Shown here: in pieces, positions 11,159 through 22,379 of the stretch
How positions within the stretch are numbered: position 1 is the first letter of the stretch
How the letters are laid out: the number at the start of each line of letters is the position of its first letter
From: Sepioteuthis lessoniana
Taxonomy: Eukaryota; Mollusca; Cephalopoda; Myopsida; Loliginidae
Length of the DNA stretch: 64,000 nt
Direction of reading: 5' to 3'
NCBI GenBank assembly: GCA_963585895.1
Contig: OY757915.1
Span: 94,811,071-94,875,070 of the forward strand
The notes under the pieces: generated by a model
Database searches by the model: none
Seen by the model: the letters and a program-made list of their open reading frames with translations, nothing else
Told to the model about the DNA's origin: nothing
Translations under genes and position numbers: made by a program

Positions 11159-11395
11159 GAAGTCCCCAATTCATAGTAGCTAACATTATGGATTATGGCA
11201 TCATAGTTAGCAAGTTTGAACTCCAGCCAGGCTTTTACATTAACTTTTGGACTAATACCCTTAGAAAATGTATGAACCTCCTTATCTTCTCTCAGGTATG
11301 GATTAAATAGTGTTACTAGCATTCTTCTACAAGAATGGCTTTAGCATTAAATAACCTATGAAGGTTGATATCCCATTAGCCAAATAAACCATCAT
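11159..11395 (+). mobile_element. B SINE
   Basis: The head is mutated but keeps a B box (aagtttgaactccagcc). The body runs cttttggactaataccctta and aaatgtatgaacctcctta. The end is the tail ttaaataacctatgaaggtt. It has the same modular order as the TSD-bounded copy at 61180-61413. Confidence 0.7.
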
Positions 11396-11399
11396 GAAT

Positions 11400-11478
11400 A
11401 TATTGAGTTTGATCATCAAGGTTTCCTCATAATTGTGGCCTTGTGCCAGACTAAGCTAAGCTTAATAAGTGGCAAGTG
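11400..11478 (+). mobile_element. E SINE, 3' part
   Basis: It contains cataattgtggccttgtgcc and then agactaagctaagcttaata, the E/F-type tail. No head is visible upstream because the B SINE abuts it. Confidence 0.5.
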
Positions 11479-11517
11479 GATACAGATTCAAATGAAGCTG
11501 TAGATCTTATCTATAAT

Positions 11518-12170
11518 ATTGTCCTGTCAGTCGGAGCTGTAGAGTACACCAACTGCTTCACTGCAGAGGAGTAAGACCCCCTACCCACTGAGTGTCCTAG
11601 ATATGACACAAAACAATCTGATGGTGAGGTTACAGTAATGCTGGAGCTTTGGGGAATGCGGAGCACCCCTTCATTGCCATTGCTCCCTAGTCCACTCTGG
11701 CCCAGAATGGTAGCACCTGATAGGGCCCTATCTATGGGTTAAATAGAATTAATTGCATACTTATGCTAAACTGAATTGTTTGAAATGGAACTGTTTGATA
11801 AAACTGAATAGCTTGAAATAGAAATGTTTTTGACCATTAAACTGTACTTATACTAAACTGAATTGTTTGAAATGGAACTGTTTTTGACATTGAAACTGTA
11901 CTTACACTAAACTGAATTGTTTAATGTAGAACTGCTTTGACATATAACTGTGTATAAACAAAATCTCTATTTATACTAAACTGAATTAGCTGAATTAGAA
12001 CTGTCTGACTAAACTGAATAGCTTGAAATAGAAATGTTTTTGACAATTAAATTGTGTACTCATACTAAACTGAATTGTTTGAAATAGACCTGAGGATTTA
12101 TATGAAAATGGATTTGGCGATAAATAACCTACAAAGGTTGATATGCCATAAAACCCAACCAACTAACTCT
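11518..12170 (+). mobile_element. D element with expanded internal array
   Basis: The full head and body (tcggagctgtagagtacacc, gagctttggggaatgcgga, tagcacctgatagggccc) are followed by about seven occurrences of the unit core actaaactgaa between 11767 and 12075. The tail contains cctacaaaggttgatatgcc and cccaaccaacta. It is one of the longest uninterrupted arrays in the window. The unit number differs strongly between copies. Confidence 0.85.
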
Positions 12171-12329
12171 CTCCCTCACACATAACATAAGTGACCAACA
12201 GTTCAGTTGAAGGTATGAACTACTAAACTACTTCCTCTGGTTATTTAATTATAATAATTAAGGGGTATGTAGGATTACCCACATTTTTTGAATGAGCTGA
12301 AAAGAGAAAAATGGTACATCAGTGTGCCA

Positions 12330-12540
12330 CAGATTTTAAGTTTTGAATTCAGAGATTTTCCTTTCTAGTTCATTTGTCTTACCAAGACTAAAAAGCTCAA
12401 TCTTTCCTACAATTTACCTATGGGAGAGAATAGATAGATTCATGCCTTTCTCAAAATCATTAGCATTAAATGAAATGCAAACAGCTTCATCCAAGATTGA
12501 ACTCAGCTTGTCAAGTTCACTGATAACCGTTATGTCAATT
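12330..12540 (-). mobile_element. A-type tRNA SINE
   Basis: Minus-strand copy with body complement catgcctttctcaaaatca, a B-box complement (caagattgaactcagc) and a weak A-box complement (gataaccgttatg). The left end lacks the last part of the usual tail. Confidence 0.6.
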
Positions 12541-12655
12541 AGGTTTCCACTGAAAATATTGAATGAAAAATATTCAGAAGAAAGACATCAAAGATGCAGA
12601 TAACAATAGGAATATATTTTAAAAACTTCATTTTGCTAATAATCAGGAATTAAAA

Positions 12656-12875
12656 TAAGATATTTACTCTTTTAAAGATAAGTGACTTTAACACAAAACA
12701 CATGTTGATTTGTCAATAAGTTTGAGAAAAATCATACCAGAATTTCTTTGGACAATTTGAACCTTTTCTTATCTGAAGGGAGAAAAGTACACACTACCTC
12801 TGGGTTAGGGTCAAGATAATTGATAAAAAGGATCCCTGAAAAAGGCAGCATATATCAATTTCTCTCCAATGCGGT
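12656..12875 (+). repeat. dispersed duplication, copy 1
   Basis: About 200 bp from tttactcttttaaagataag to ggcagcatatatcaatttct recurs at 15552-15750 in the same orientation with few differences. This copy carries about 20 extra bases near 12795. I recognise neither copy as a named family. Confidence 0.8.
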
Positions 12876-13290
12876 TAACCCATATAAGTAAATATTTTAA
12901 CTTTGTGGTTTTCTTTGTTTAATACATTTTCATTCATTCAACAAAGATCTGAGAACATCTCTATGTGAATGACTGGAATGAGCTGTTTGCACAATTAATA
13001 GAATGTAATGGCTGTAAGATCATGAGCATTTCTGCTTGGAAGATTTCAAATTTCTGTTTGCTATCAGTTTGCTTTTATTCAACTGGAAAAGAAGACCCTA
13101 TTCTTCTATTGAGACATTACACTTCAGAAGGAACATAGAATAGAACAGTTGAAACATGTTAACATCAAAAACACTTAGAAGAGCTTCAGTTGTCAAAACA
13201 AATTCCAGTATGTCTGTAAGTTATCTGTTGTTTATAGACTTTCTCTACAAATTAATTAACATGAGTTTTATTATTTTTAAATAATTTGAC

Positions 13291-13955
13291 ACTTATAATT
13301 TTTTAAAGGCTGATTTTGGTGGCTATTATACTCACTACTAAGTCATCCTCTATTTACCATGCCCAATATCCTATTTATAGAATTTATGTCATAATTAATC
13401 ACAAAGTACTAAACTTATAATTTATTAAAGTCTGATTTTGGTGGCTATTATACTCACTACTGGAGGTGCCCATGGTGTAATGGTTATCGTCATAGAAAAT
13501 GGACACGGCAACACTAGTTCAAATCCTGGACAAGACTGATTGCATTTCACATAGCACTAATACCCTTGGGAAAGTTATGAATCCAATTATTCTCCCTCCA
13601 ACTATGGGTAAATAGTAGGGCAGATTGGGTTCTTCAGCCTTGGTGAGGCAACTAGTCTAGGAGAAAGAAAACTCTGAATTCAAACCAGTTAAACTCTGCT
13701 TAAAAATTGACCTTGTGTCATATCCTGCCCGAGCAGAAGGGTTGGGTAAATAGGATTATACTCACTACTGAGTCATCCTCTGTTTATCATGCCCAATATC
13801 CTATTTATAGAATTTGTCATAATTAATTACAAAGTAATAAACTTATAATTTATTAAAGTCTGATTTTGGTGGCTATTATACTCTCTATTGAATCATCCTC
13901 TATTGATCATGTCCAGTATCCTATTTATAGAATTTATATCATAATTAATTACAAA
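13291..13955. repeat. 122-bp tandem repeat, three units, split by a SINE
   Basis: Units begin at acttataattt at 13291, 13413 and 13841. The unit also contains tgattttggtggctattata and cccaatatcctatttatag. After removing the A SINE inserted in the second unit, the spacing is about 120-122 bp throughout. A related fragment (tccaatatcttatttatag) occurs near 15500. Confidence 0.85.
13463..13754 (+). mobile_element. A-type tRNA SINE, complete with TSD
   Basis: This is the reference copy for family A. It starts gaggtgcccatggtgtaatg, with A box tggtgtaatgg and B-box-like tagttcaaatcctgg. The body cccttgggaaagttatgaat is followed by ccaactatgggtaaatag, the segment ctagtctaggagaaag, the tail aaaaattgaccttgtgtc, and it ends gggttgggtaaatagg. 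The 16-bp perfect direct repeats attatactcactactg (13447-13462 and 13755-13770) prove target-primed insertion. Length is 292 bp. Confidence 0.92.
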
Positions 13956-14114
13956 GGGAAGCACTCTACAATAAGCATTTACTCTTTATCCCTCTTGAGA
14001 AATTATAATGATGGGGTGAACATGAACACACTCCATACTATTAAGTTACAAGTTGAATTAGAAATGGCATCATTCACTAAATTTGAACTTTTAATGCTAT
14101 TGTACTAGCAAAAA

Positions 14115-14430
14115 TCGTGCTACAGTGTTCAATTTATGAAGGCAGGCTTAGCAATAGGAGCATCATTGTAAGAACTGGAACCAGAGTTCAAATCCTGGAT
14201 GAGGCTGTATGCATTTCACTTTGCTCTAACATCCTTGGGAAAGGTGTGAATCCATTTTTTTATCCTCCACAGCTATGGGTAAATAATAGGGCAGACTGGG
14301 TGCTTTAGCCTTGGTTAGACAACCTTTCCAGGCAAAGGAAAACTCTGAAATCAAACCAGTTTGAATCCACTTAAAAATTACTTTGTGTCACATTCTTCTA
14401 CCAATGGTGGAGTGGTTGTGTAAATATACA
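14115..14430 (+). mobile_element. A-type tRNA SINE, diverged head
   Basis: The B box gagttcaaatcctgg is intact. The A-box region is degraded (ggcttagcaataggag). Body and tail follow in the usual order, ending gtggttgtgtaaatatac. Confidence 0.7.
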
Positions 14431-14904
14431 ATGTTCCATTTTTGCTGTATTTTTATAATAGATTGTAAAACAAAAAGATTTATTATTGCAGAAGATGATT
14501 TGAGGAGTCTTTAAAAATATTAAACAGTTGTTGACTTTAATTAGGACACTTGGCAAAATAACCAAGAGAGATTATCTGGATAATCTCAAGGAAGATACCC
14601 TTGCTTCTTTTGTTGTGCTGTGATTGTCTTGGAAGAAGGAAAGTCAGAAAAGGGAGAAGAATCTCCTTCTTTTTTTTTTTTTTTCATTTCACCAGTTCCA
14701 AGAGCTTTAATACTTGTGTTTTTTTGTCTCTCAAATCTGGTGATATATTTTTTTAATCTTAGTCGGTCATCTTACAATAACTGTGTTAGAGATTAATCTT
14801 TTCTCTTCATTCATGTCTCCAAGCACAAGCTAGCAACATCCACACCAAACATGTTTTTCTTACTACTCTGACTGTATCTAATTGCACTACCCACCTGCCA
14901 TGGT

Positions 14905-15170
14905 TAGGTTTTAAGACAAGGTCAGTTTTCAACTGGAGTACAGCTGGTTTTGAATTCAGTGTTTTCTTTCTCTTTGACTGGTAGCTTAATTAATGCTAAA
15001 GAACACAGTCTGCCCTTCTGTTTAACCATAGTTGGGAGAATAATAGATAGATCCATGCCTTTCCCAAGGGAATTAGTGTGAAGTGAAATGTAAACAGCTT
15101 CTTCAAGGATTTGAATTCTAGTCAACAATTGCATTTCCTATCATGATAACTATTATGCTAAGTGCATCTC
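14905..15170 (-). mobile_element. A-type tRNA SINE
   Basis: Minus-strand copy: tail complement gacaaggtcagttttcaac, body complement cctttcccaagggaattag, B-box complement ggatttgaattctagtc, and A-box complement gataactattatgctaagtg. The final GGGTAAATA terminus is missing. Confidence 0.7.
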
Positions 15171-15551
15171 TCAAACTGTATCTCTGTATTTGTGATCTGA
15201 CCTGCTGTAACCAAACATATATAAAAAATGGGTGTACTTATTGTTGTACAGTTAAATGTTCATATTTTTTATTACAGTTTTAATTCTGTGGAGTTTTATA
15301 ATAAAGTAGAAAGACATATCTTATGTATTATACCAAATGATATATGTTTCCATTGTATAATGTTCCACGAGAAATGATAAAATCCTGGTATCTTTGGTTT
15401 AGAAGATAATTAACTTTATTAAAAACTATTAGGAGCATATATATAAGTAACCAATTTTAGGGTCAAGATAATAGATATTATTAGAGGATATTTATCATAT
15501 CCAATATCTTATTTATAGGATCTACATTAGAAATCTGTTATGTACTTACAA

Positions 15552-15750
15552 AAAGACATTTACTCTTTTAAAGATAAGTGACTTTAACACAAAACACATG
15601 TTGATTTGTCAATAAGTTTGAGAAAAATCATACCAGAATTTCTTTAGACAATTTGAACCTTTTCTTATCTGAAGGGAGAAAAGTACAAAGATAATTGATT
15701 AAAAGGATCTTTGAAAAAGGCAGCATATATCAATTTCTATCCAATATGCT
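15552..15750 (+). repeat. dispersed duplication, copy 2
   Basis: Direct repeat of 12656-12875, 2.9 kb away. It lacks about 20 bp present in the first copy. Flanking sequence is unrelated apart from the fragment of the 122-bp repeat just upstream. Confidence 0.8.
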
Positions 15751-16129
15751 CTTAGTAAATTAGTTCCAAGAATATTACATTCCAATTATAAAATAATTTT
15801 CTTTAGTTATCAATTCATTTTCATAGTTAAGATAAGAGATTTGATCAATACTGAGGAAGCATTAGAATTCAAGAATGAAGTTTCCTTTTAGCTTTTTTTT
15901 TTTAATCTCTTTTCTTTTATATCTCCAAAAAGTAAAGTTGCAAAGTAATTCATCTTACAAAGCAGAAAATAAGATTGTCTGTTTTGTTTTCCAAATTGGG
16001 TCTTCTCCAGCTTGGGGAAATTTATAGAACAGGACTGGCTTTCAGCCAATTGGATCAGTTGTTCCTAATTGAGGTTTATGCCTCAAGTTGTCCTGCATGG
16101 TCATCTAATCAAATAGACACAACATCATA

Positions 16130-16305
16130 AATCATGACTCCCAGTCAAGTCATGCTGAAAGCGCTGGTTGCTATTATATCACTGATGTTAAGCAAATGAG
16201 CCTGCTCATTTCTTAGATGAGTGACCATTTAGTAACAGAAGCTATGATAAGCAATTTGAGACTTGTGTGCCAAATTAAGCAAAGCTTAGTATATAACAAT
16301 AGCAT
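16130..16305 (+). mobile_element. F SINE (5S head plus E-type tail), complete
   Basis: The 5S-like part reads tgctgaaagcgctggttgc, then atcactgatgttaagcaa and tagatgagtgacc, in the order and spacing of the 3' portion of 5S rRNA including the internal promoter. About 25 bp on comes gagacttgtgtgccaa and then attaagcaaagcttagtat. That tail is shared with tRNA-headed E SINEs. This is the best single copy showing both modules together. Confidence 0.65.
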
Positions 16306-16387
16306 AAATCCTTTTATAGTCAGTAAAAAAAAGGATTTTGTAAGTATTTGCTTAACAAAGGCAATCTGCACATTTTAATTGTTTACT

Positions 16388-16643
16388 ACTTGGTTTATTG
16401 GTCTAGTGGGTAGAATGTTCACCAATGGTCCAGGAGACCTTGGTTCAATCCCTGGTCGCGTCATACCAAAGATTTTTAAAATGGTACTTGATAACTCCTT
16501 GCTTAACACTCAGCAATATAAGGTATATATCAAGGGTAAAGTAGAGTAATCCTGGGAAAGGAGTAGCACCCATCTCCTACACCTCGCTGTAGTAGCTTTT
16601 GAAAAAGGGAGCCTTCTAGTTGCCCTTAACTACAGTCACCAAG
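16388..16643 (+). mobile_element. C SINE (Glu/Gly tRNA-like head)
   Basis: The head ggtctagtgggtagaatg followed by ggttcaatccctggtc matches tRNA A and B boxes, most like tRNA-Glu or tRNA-Gly. The body has gtgtaaagtagagtaat-like sequence, gggaaaggagtagcaccc, ctcgctgtagtagct and agggagccttc, ending at ctacagtcaccaa. It shares no body or tail with A, B or D. Confidence 0.8.
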
Positions 16644-16699
16644 AACATAGCATCACTATATGTAGAGAAAAAATATCATACCCTAAAATTAAACTTAAG

Positions 16700-17035
16700 G
16701 TTAGATGGTTGAGTTTTTCAGCATGTCGATCTTTGAAGGTTACTTCATGCCAAATCCTATTTATACATATATTAAATGTATGATTTGTAAAGTTTGAAGG
16801 TAACATTTTTCAACAAGCCAAAACTCATTTATTTATGCAGTTAAATGATTTCCAGTATTCCTATCTAACACTAATAATTCTATTTACTATTAATCATTTG
16901 TTTGCACACAGTTAAATGTTTCAAGTATTGCAATGTAAAACTCACATTTCAATTTAACATTTGCTAATTTTATAATCGTTTCCTTTCTTTATTTGTCCAT
17001 TTGCAAATAAATTTCTGTATTATTGTTTAGTTATT
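16700..17035 (-). mobile_element. D element, tail and internal repeats only
   Basis: The tail complement (gtcgatctttgaaggttact) is followed by four or so units of the second repeat type, with core ttgcacacagttaaatg and aagtattgcaatgtaa. The head and block region are absent because an E SINE follows. Confidence 0.65.
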
Positions 17036-17120
17036 TACTTAGCTTAACTTAGATGTGACACAAAGCCAGAATTATAGAGCACCCCCTATAGAATAACAAT
17101 AAACAACACTCACCTGTAGA
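17036..17120 (-). mobile_element. E SINE, 3' part
   Basis: Reverse-complement tail around acttagcttaacttagatgt and the segment caaagccagaattatagag match E. The head side is degraded. Confidence 0.5.
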
Positions 17121-17477
17121 AGTCAAAAGTAACATGGCTGCCTCCTTGAATTATTTATTGTAAAAAAAAACAAAATACAAATTTGGCACATGGCCTAACA
17201 ATGGAGGAGAAAGGCTGGTCAACACTATCCTAATCTTTAACTTAACAAGACTCATTCACTGACCAATACATATCTCCAAAATTAAAAAGCACCACAATAC
17301 CTCAATTGAACACATCACTATCATGCTACGCTCACCAGAACAACTCTAGTGCTCCATGAACTTCTAACCTAAGACCCATATTTACAATGTGGGGTGGGGG
17401 GACAATTTAAAATTTCAAAATGACATATATACACATATACCCAAAATGGAAAAATGAACAATATTTACACAATTAAA

Positions 17478-17790
17478 AATGATAGTATGGGGTCACCCCC
17501 CACACACTGGCTGCCTCCTTGAAAAGCTAGCCAACTTAGTTCACCTCTTTTATGGGAGAGTGCCTGTGCAGCATGTGGATTGGTCCACTTTACTTGGATG
17601 GACCTGCCCAACACATTTACATGAGAAGTGTCTATTCACCTACATATTCTTGGCAAATAGGCAGTCCACTTACCGGCTGGTTGCGAGGTGACCAATATTC
17701 TACACCACCTAGAATCAAACTCATGACTAATGGTCTACTAATTGAGCTTGTTAAACTTTACACCATGCACTCTTCTGGATTATAACATAC
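17478..17790 (-). mobile_element. G SINE (tRNA-like head)
   Basis: Read on the minus strand it starts with an A-box-like tggtgtaaagttt and a B-box-like gagtttgattct about 50 bp later. A distinct body of about 240 bp follows, with ggtccatccaagtaaagtgg (a short palindrome) and the end caaggaggcagcc. The motif ctgcctccttgaa also occurs alone near 17140, possibly the end of a truncated second copy. Confidence 0.5.
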
Positions 17791-17837
17791 CAATTTCTGT
17801 ATGTTTATATACATCATAAAATAACAAAAAAAAGAAC

Positions 17838-18188
17838 TGGGCCAGTTAGCTGCGGTTACAGAATACACTGACTGCATCTCTGCAAAGAGCTAAGACTACC
17901 CCAATGAGTGTCTTGGATATGGCACTAAACAATCTGATGGGTCAGAGTGGTAGCATCTGATAGAGTCCTATCTATGAGTCGAATAGAACTGTTTGAAATT
18001 TGAACTGTATTTATGTTTAACTGGATTATTTGAAATAGAACTGTTCTTTAATTTAACTATGTGTAAACAAAAAAACTGTACTTTTGCTAAACTGAATTGT
18101 TTGAAATAGAACTGTTTATGTATAAAAATAGATTTGTTATTAAATAAACCAACAATGGTTGATATGCCATAAAACCAAACCAAACCAA
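17838..18188 (+). mobile_element. D element, internally deleted
   Basis: The head ccagttagctgcggttacag and block tgtcttggatatggcacta jump directly from aatctgatggg to cagagtggtagcatctgata. This loses the hairpin-forming middle (ccagtaatgctggagc) and its neighbours. Internal repeats and the tail ggttgatatgccataaaac are present. Confidence 0.75.
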
Positions 18189-18429
18189 AAACAGAACATT
18201 AATATTTCTATTAGAACAATACTGTTCAAATACTTTAACTTTAAGAATAAAGTAACTTCCAGTTCAGTTTGCAACTTGTTTATAGTGTGGGGTCTGTATT
18301 CAAACTTACTCTGAATGATTGTGTCTTATCTATCATGTCTGGAGATGTCTTGATTTTAGTCATCAATCAAGACAACTGTGTTAGTGATTAATCTTCCCTC
18401 TCAACCCCATTTCTTTCATGCTTCCAAGA

Positions 18430-18690
18430 ACAAGTTAGCTTAGTGTAATAGATAGTCATGGGAAATGGCCATGGTAACCTGAATTCAAATGCCATGTGAA
18501 CCTGTTTGCACCTTTAGGAAAGGTATTAATCCATCTCTTCTCCACCAAGCAATGGGTAACTAGGATAGACTGGGTTCTTTAGACTTAGTACAACAACCAG
18601 TCTTATTGAAAGAAAACTGAATACAAACCAGCTATACTCGGCTGAGAAAAATGAAGGGCTGGGTAAATATATACTCAGAATGATCCATTT
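18430..18690 (+). mobile_element. A-type tRNA SINE
   Basis: A-box-like tagtgtaatagatagtcat, weak B box (gaattcaaatgccatg), body ctttaggaaaggtattaat, and end gctgggtaaatatatactc. The tail is shortened, missing the ttgaccttgtgtc segment. Confidence 0.65.
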
Positions 18691-18699
18691 TTTCAAGTA

Positions 18700-19854
18700 C
18701 AAGTGTTGACTGAAAAGTTCATAGGCTGACAAAGATATTCTCAGGGAATGTAACCAATTAAGGATTATTTTTCAAAATACTCTCCTTTATGGTCTACACA
18801 CTACTTTTATCAGTGTTACAGTGCTTGGATCCCATTGGTCAAAAAAGTCATCAACAATAGATATGACATTATCATATGAACTTTCCAGCCCATCCTCCTA
18901 CATTCAATTCTTATCATAAAGTAGTTTTCCTTATTTATTTATCAATTTATTTTCAAATAATTATAATATGAATTTCAGTAACTTGGTATGAAGGATAATG
19001 TCTTCGGCTGGTATCCTTTAAGCAATATATCATTAAAAAACAGTCAGAAATTTGAACTATTAACCTGTAATAAGCAGAATTTCTTCTTTAAAAAACAGTT
19101 ATTTTTGTTAGTTTCTGATCATCATCCATCCTGCTGTGTATTTTTCCTTTCTTTAATGATTTTTATTATAATCTTAAGGTTTTGTTGTTTTTTTTAATAG
19201 ACCAATTTAAAGATCCAAAATGTGCATAGACATTACACAAAAGATACGACTAAAAAAGACTTCGTATATAAACACACACACTTAAGTACTAATTTTGATT
19301 TTTTTTTTTTATCTTTTAAATTATGCATATGCCATTTACACAATGCCATTGCTGCAGATATTAAATCATTGATTTAGGGCTGTAATAATACTATGATATT
19401 TATAGTGTTGTACAGCTTAATGTCTTCCGTTTTAAAAGCTTTCAAGAAAAATTGATTGTCCTTTGGTAAAAATGCAGAAAACTTAATCATTCAAATTACA
19501 ATTCTGGCAGAGACAATCAACTTACTGAGAAACTAATCATTTCCTTGCTTCTTGTAAATCTTTCATTATAGAATACAATTTGTGTATTTTTCCCTTTTTT
19601 TACTTTTGAAGAACTGATGTGTTGTGTATTCACTGTTTTTGTTTTTTTTTCTCATTAAATCTTACAGTACAATTGAAACTGACATTACAGTCTGTGACAG
19701 AAATGTTTTTTTTTAAATTGAAAAAAAAAACCTTATATCTAACAAACAAAAATTATATTGGAATTTTTACCAGACTTCATATTTTGAAGGTAATTTATTT
19801 CTAGATTTCCATGTAAATAGTAAAAACATTGTAAAGTAGACATTTGCCAAGCTT
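18700..19854. other. unannotated AT-rich sequence
   Basis: It contains poly-T and poly-A runs and many short frames. No family or gene is recognised. Confidence 0.35.
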
Positions 19855-20105
19855 ATTTGGCCCAAGGCCAGAAGTATGGGTTAACCAGTGAGATTCAGAC
19901 TCACAAACCATAATATGCTCATCTAGCTAGCTAACCATTACACAACATTAGATACCTTTTCATTTTACTAAACTTTGCTTAATTTAGGTCAAGGCCAGAA
20001 GTATGGGTTAATCAGTGAGATTCAGACTCACTGACTATAGTATGCTCGCCAAGCTAGTTAACTCTTACACCACACTAGATACCTTTTAATTTTGCTAAAC
20101 TTAGC
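19855..20105 (-). mobile_element. two E SINEs in tandem
   Basis: Two units with a spacing of 127 bp (ggccagaagtatgggtta at 19866 and 19993). Each has a B-box-like complement (gagattcagactcac) and an A-box complement (taaccattacacaacatta and taactcttacaccacacta). The high similarity of the two units suggests tandem duplication rather than two insertions. Confidence 0.75.
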
Positions 20106-20519
20106 TTAATTTTGCCCAAAGTTATAAGTAAGAAATATCTAAGAATAAGTTCTTGGTGAACTCACATCTCTTCTTTGGGAAGCTGATTTGTGTATGACAC
20201 TTGTTCGACCATTTTGAGATATAAGAGCCAATTGTGCAGACAATCAACTCTAACTATATAGAAATAGTCCTTATTTTTGATAAACACTCAATGCTGCTAC
20301 ATTTTTGCAACCACTAGCTGTAGTAATAATATTATCTTTAAATTCATTAGATAAAGCATTGTCAATCATTTAATATCAAACTATCAATCTATAGCTATTA
20401 ATAAGTTATGGATTTTACTAATGGCTATTAAGTCTAAGTGAACATGTCACATAACCTATTGGATTATTGAGGTCCCCATTTAAGTAATTCCCTTTTATGA
20501 TTCAGCTAAAATAAGTTAT

Positions 20520-21170
20520 TTGCCACTGTTATTGAGGCTTAGAATATGCTAACTGCATCCTCTGTAGGAGGGTAAGACTCCCAACCAAATAAAGGGTTGT
20601 CCTAAGTAGAACATTAAACTCCATCCAGCCCTGTTGGCATGACTTAGAACATACTTAAGTGCATCTCCTACAGAGAGGTAAGCACACTTCTCCTCTTAAG
20701 AAATAGGGATATCATGGGTTTGACAATAAACTGATTTCAGTGGTGTGACAGGGGGATGTGGATAACTCTTTTGTTGCCATTACTCCCAGTTCCACTCTTT
20801 CCTGGAATTATAGTACCTGTTAGGATCCCATATGTGGGTCAAATATATCTGTTTAAAGATTATTAGATAGAAATACTTAAAACTATATAACTGAAAATTA
20901 TTTATATTAGATAAAAATAGTTGATACCATATAATTTAGGGTAATCAGATAATTTTTTTTTATTTCATATAAATAGTAACTTGAAACTATATAATTACAT
21001 TTGAATTATTATTATTATTATTATTAAGAATATTTACTTAGTTTTATTTGTAAACAATTATAATTTTATCATTACTTACTTGAAACCATATTACAGCTTG
21101 AAACAAAGACTTTAGCATTAAATAGCCCAACAAGGATTGATATGCCATAAAACCAACCAACCAAATAATA
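20520..21170 (+). mobile_element. D element with duplicated head
   Basis: Two head-like segments (20535-20605 and 20630-20705) precede a single body: ggtgtgacagggggatgtg, gttgccattactcccagttc, tagtacctgttaggatccca. Internal repeats of the second type follow (aactatataactgaaaatta) with an ATT microsatellite at 21005-21026. The tail is caaggattgatatgccataa with aaccaaccaacc. Confidence 0.75.
21005..21026. repeat. (ATT)n microsatellite
   Basis: Seven or so ATT triplets inside the internal array of a D element. Confidence 0.85.
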
Positions 21171-21338
21171 ACTTTACTATAACTTTGTTTGTGACAGCTA
21201 TCAACTGTTTCAATATCTTTTGTTTTTTTATTTAGAATATTCACCTTCACATCTTTATTTTTAAAGTTACATAGTATCAACACAACAAAAATTGGAATTT
21301 GTTTATATAATATTTATAATATTCCCCTTAACAAAAAC

Positions 21339-21402
21339 AAATATCTGATTATAAGAAAGAGTACAGAATTCTTTCTGTACTCTTTCTTATAATCAGATAT
21401 TT
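21339..21402. repeat. perfect 30-bp inverted repeat hairpin
   Basis: Arms 21339-21368 and 21373-21402 are exact reverse complements separated only by ttct. The arm starts aaatatctgattataagaaa. No poly-U run or gene end is nearby, so it is not an obvious terminator. Confidence 0.95.
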
Positions 21403-21597
21403 TCACATTTCATCTCATTTCCCTGAATTATAAAAAGGTCACTTTACGCCATACTCCTTAGTCTTTCTCCATTCCATAATTATAGATATTGACGAAAGTG
21501 AGTATAATGTTGCATGCATTGAGTGACTAGGAAGGTCATCTCACATCATACTCATTACTCATTCCATAATTATACTGACCAAAGCAAATGTAATATA

Positions 21598-21737
21598 CAG
21601 TGTAACCCGGATATAAGAGAGATTTTTTTACCTGGTCCCAAATTAGAGCCTGTGTTACTTTAACAAAATAGACAAGACCCGGATATAAGAGACTTATTGT
21701 CCGGTCCCGACGACTCTCTTATATGCGGGTTACACTG
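21598..21737. mobile_element. Tigger/pogo-like MITE
   Basis: Left end cagtgtaacccggatataag, right end complement (gcgggttacactg), giving TIRs of about 24 bp with a CAGTG terminus typical of the Tigger/pogo branch of Tc1/mariner. A second internal copy of cccggatataagaga near 21678 may reflect an internal duplication. The left flank ends in TA; the right flank is AT. No coding capacity. Confidence 0.7.
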
Positions 21738-21879
21738 ATGAAAAAGTCTCCTTAGATCACATTTACTACTTTCTCTTCTCTATGATTATAGATATCACCC
21801 AGAAGGAATACAATGTTGCTTTTACTGAGTGACCATGAAACTCACTTCTCTCTCTCTACTCCATTTTCATAAGAGAGAG

Positions 21880-22122
21880 TGATCGTGGCATAGTGGCTAA
21901 CATACTGAACTGCAACATTGTAATAAACAAGTTCAAACTCCAGTTCTGCTATTATGTTCACTTTTAGACTAATACCCTGGGGAAAATATGAACCCCTTAT
22001 CCCCACCAGCTATAGGTTAAATAGTTAAATAGAACCACTACTGTTCTTTTAAAAGGATAGCTTTGGCATTAAATAACCCACAGAAGATGATTTTATTAAA
22101 CAAAGAAACCAAACTAAACCAA
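21880..22122 (+). mobile_element. B SINE
   Basis: Head with gtggcatagtggctaac (A box) and aagttcaaactccagtt (B box). Body cttttagactaataccctgg, then ccaccagctataggttaaat. Tail gcattaaataacccacagaa and aaacaaagaaaccaaac. It is nearly complete. Confidence 0.8.
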
Positions 22123-22379
22123 ATCATAGTATAGTTTAAATATAGTAAGTTGTAGGTTTTGTTCGGCAATGCTAATCCAATTTCTTGTCCTCAATGCTGG
22201 ACACCAAAAGTCTCTAAAGAATACCTGCAGCTCTCTCACCGTCAATTTCTGCTCTATTACGTCTGTGTGCCTGAATCAAACTGCATATCCTAAAGGAAAG
22301 AAAAAAAAAGGAGAAAAGTGAAGAAATTTAAAATGTGTTAGATTGTGGGGGTTGTATGTAATTTGGTTATTTCAGTAGA

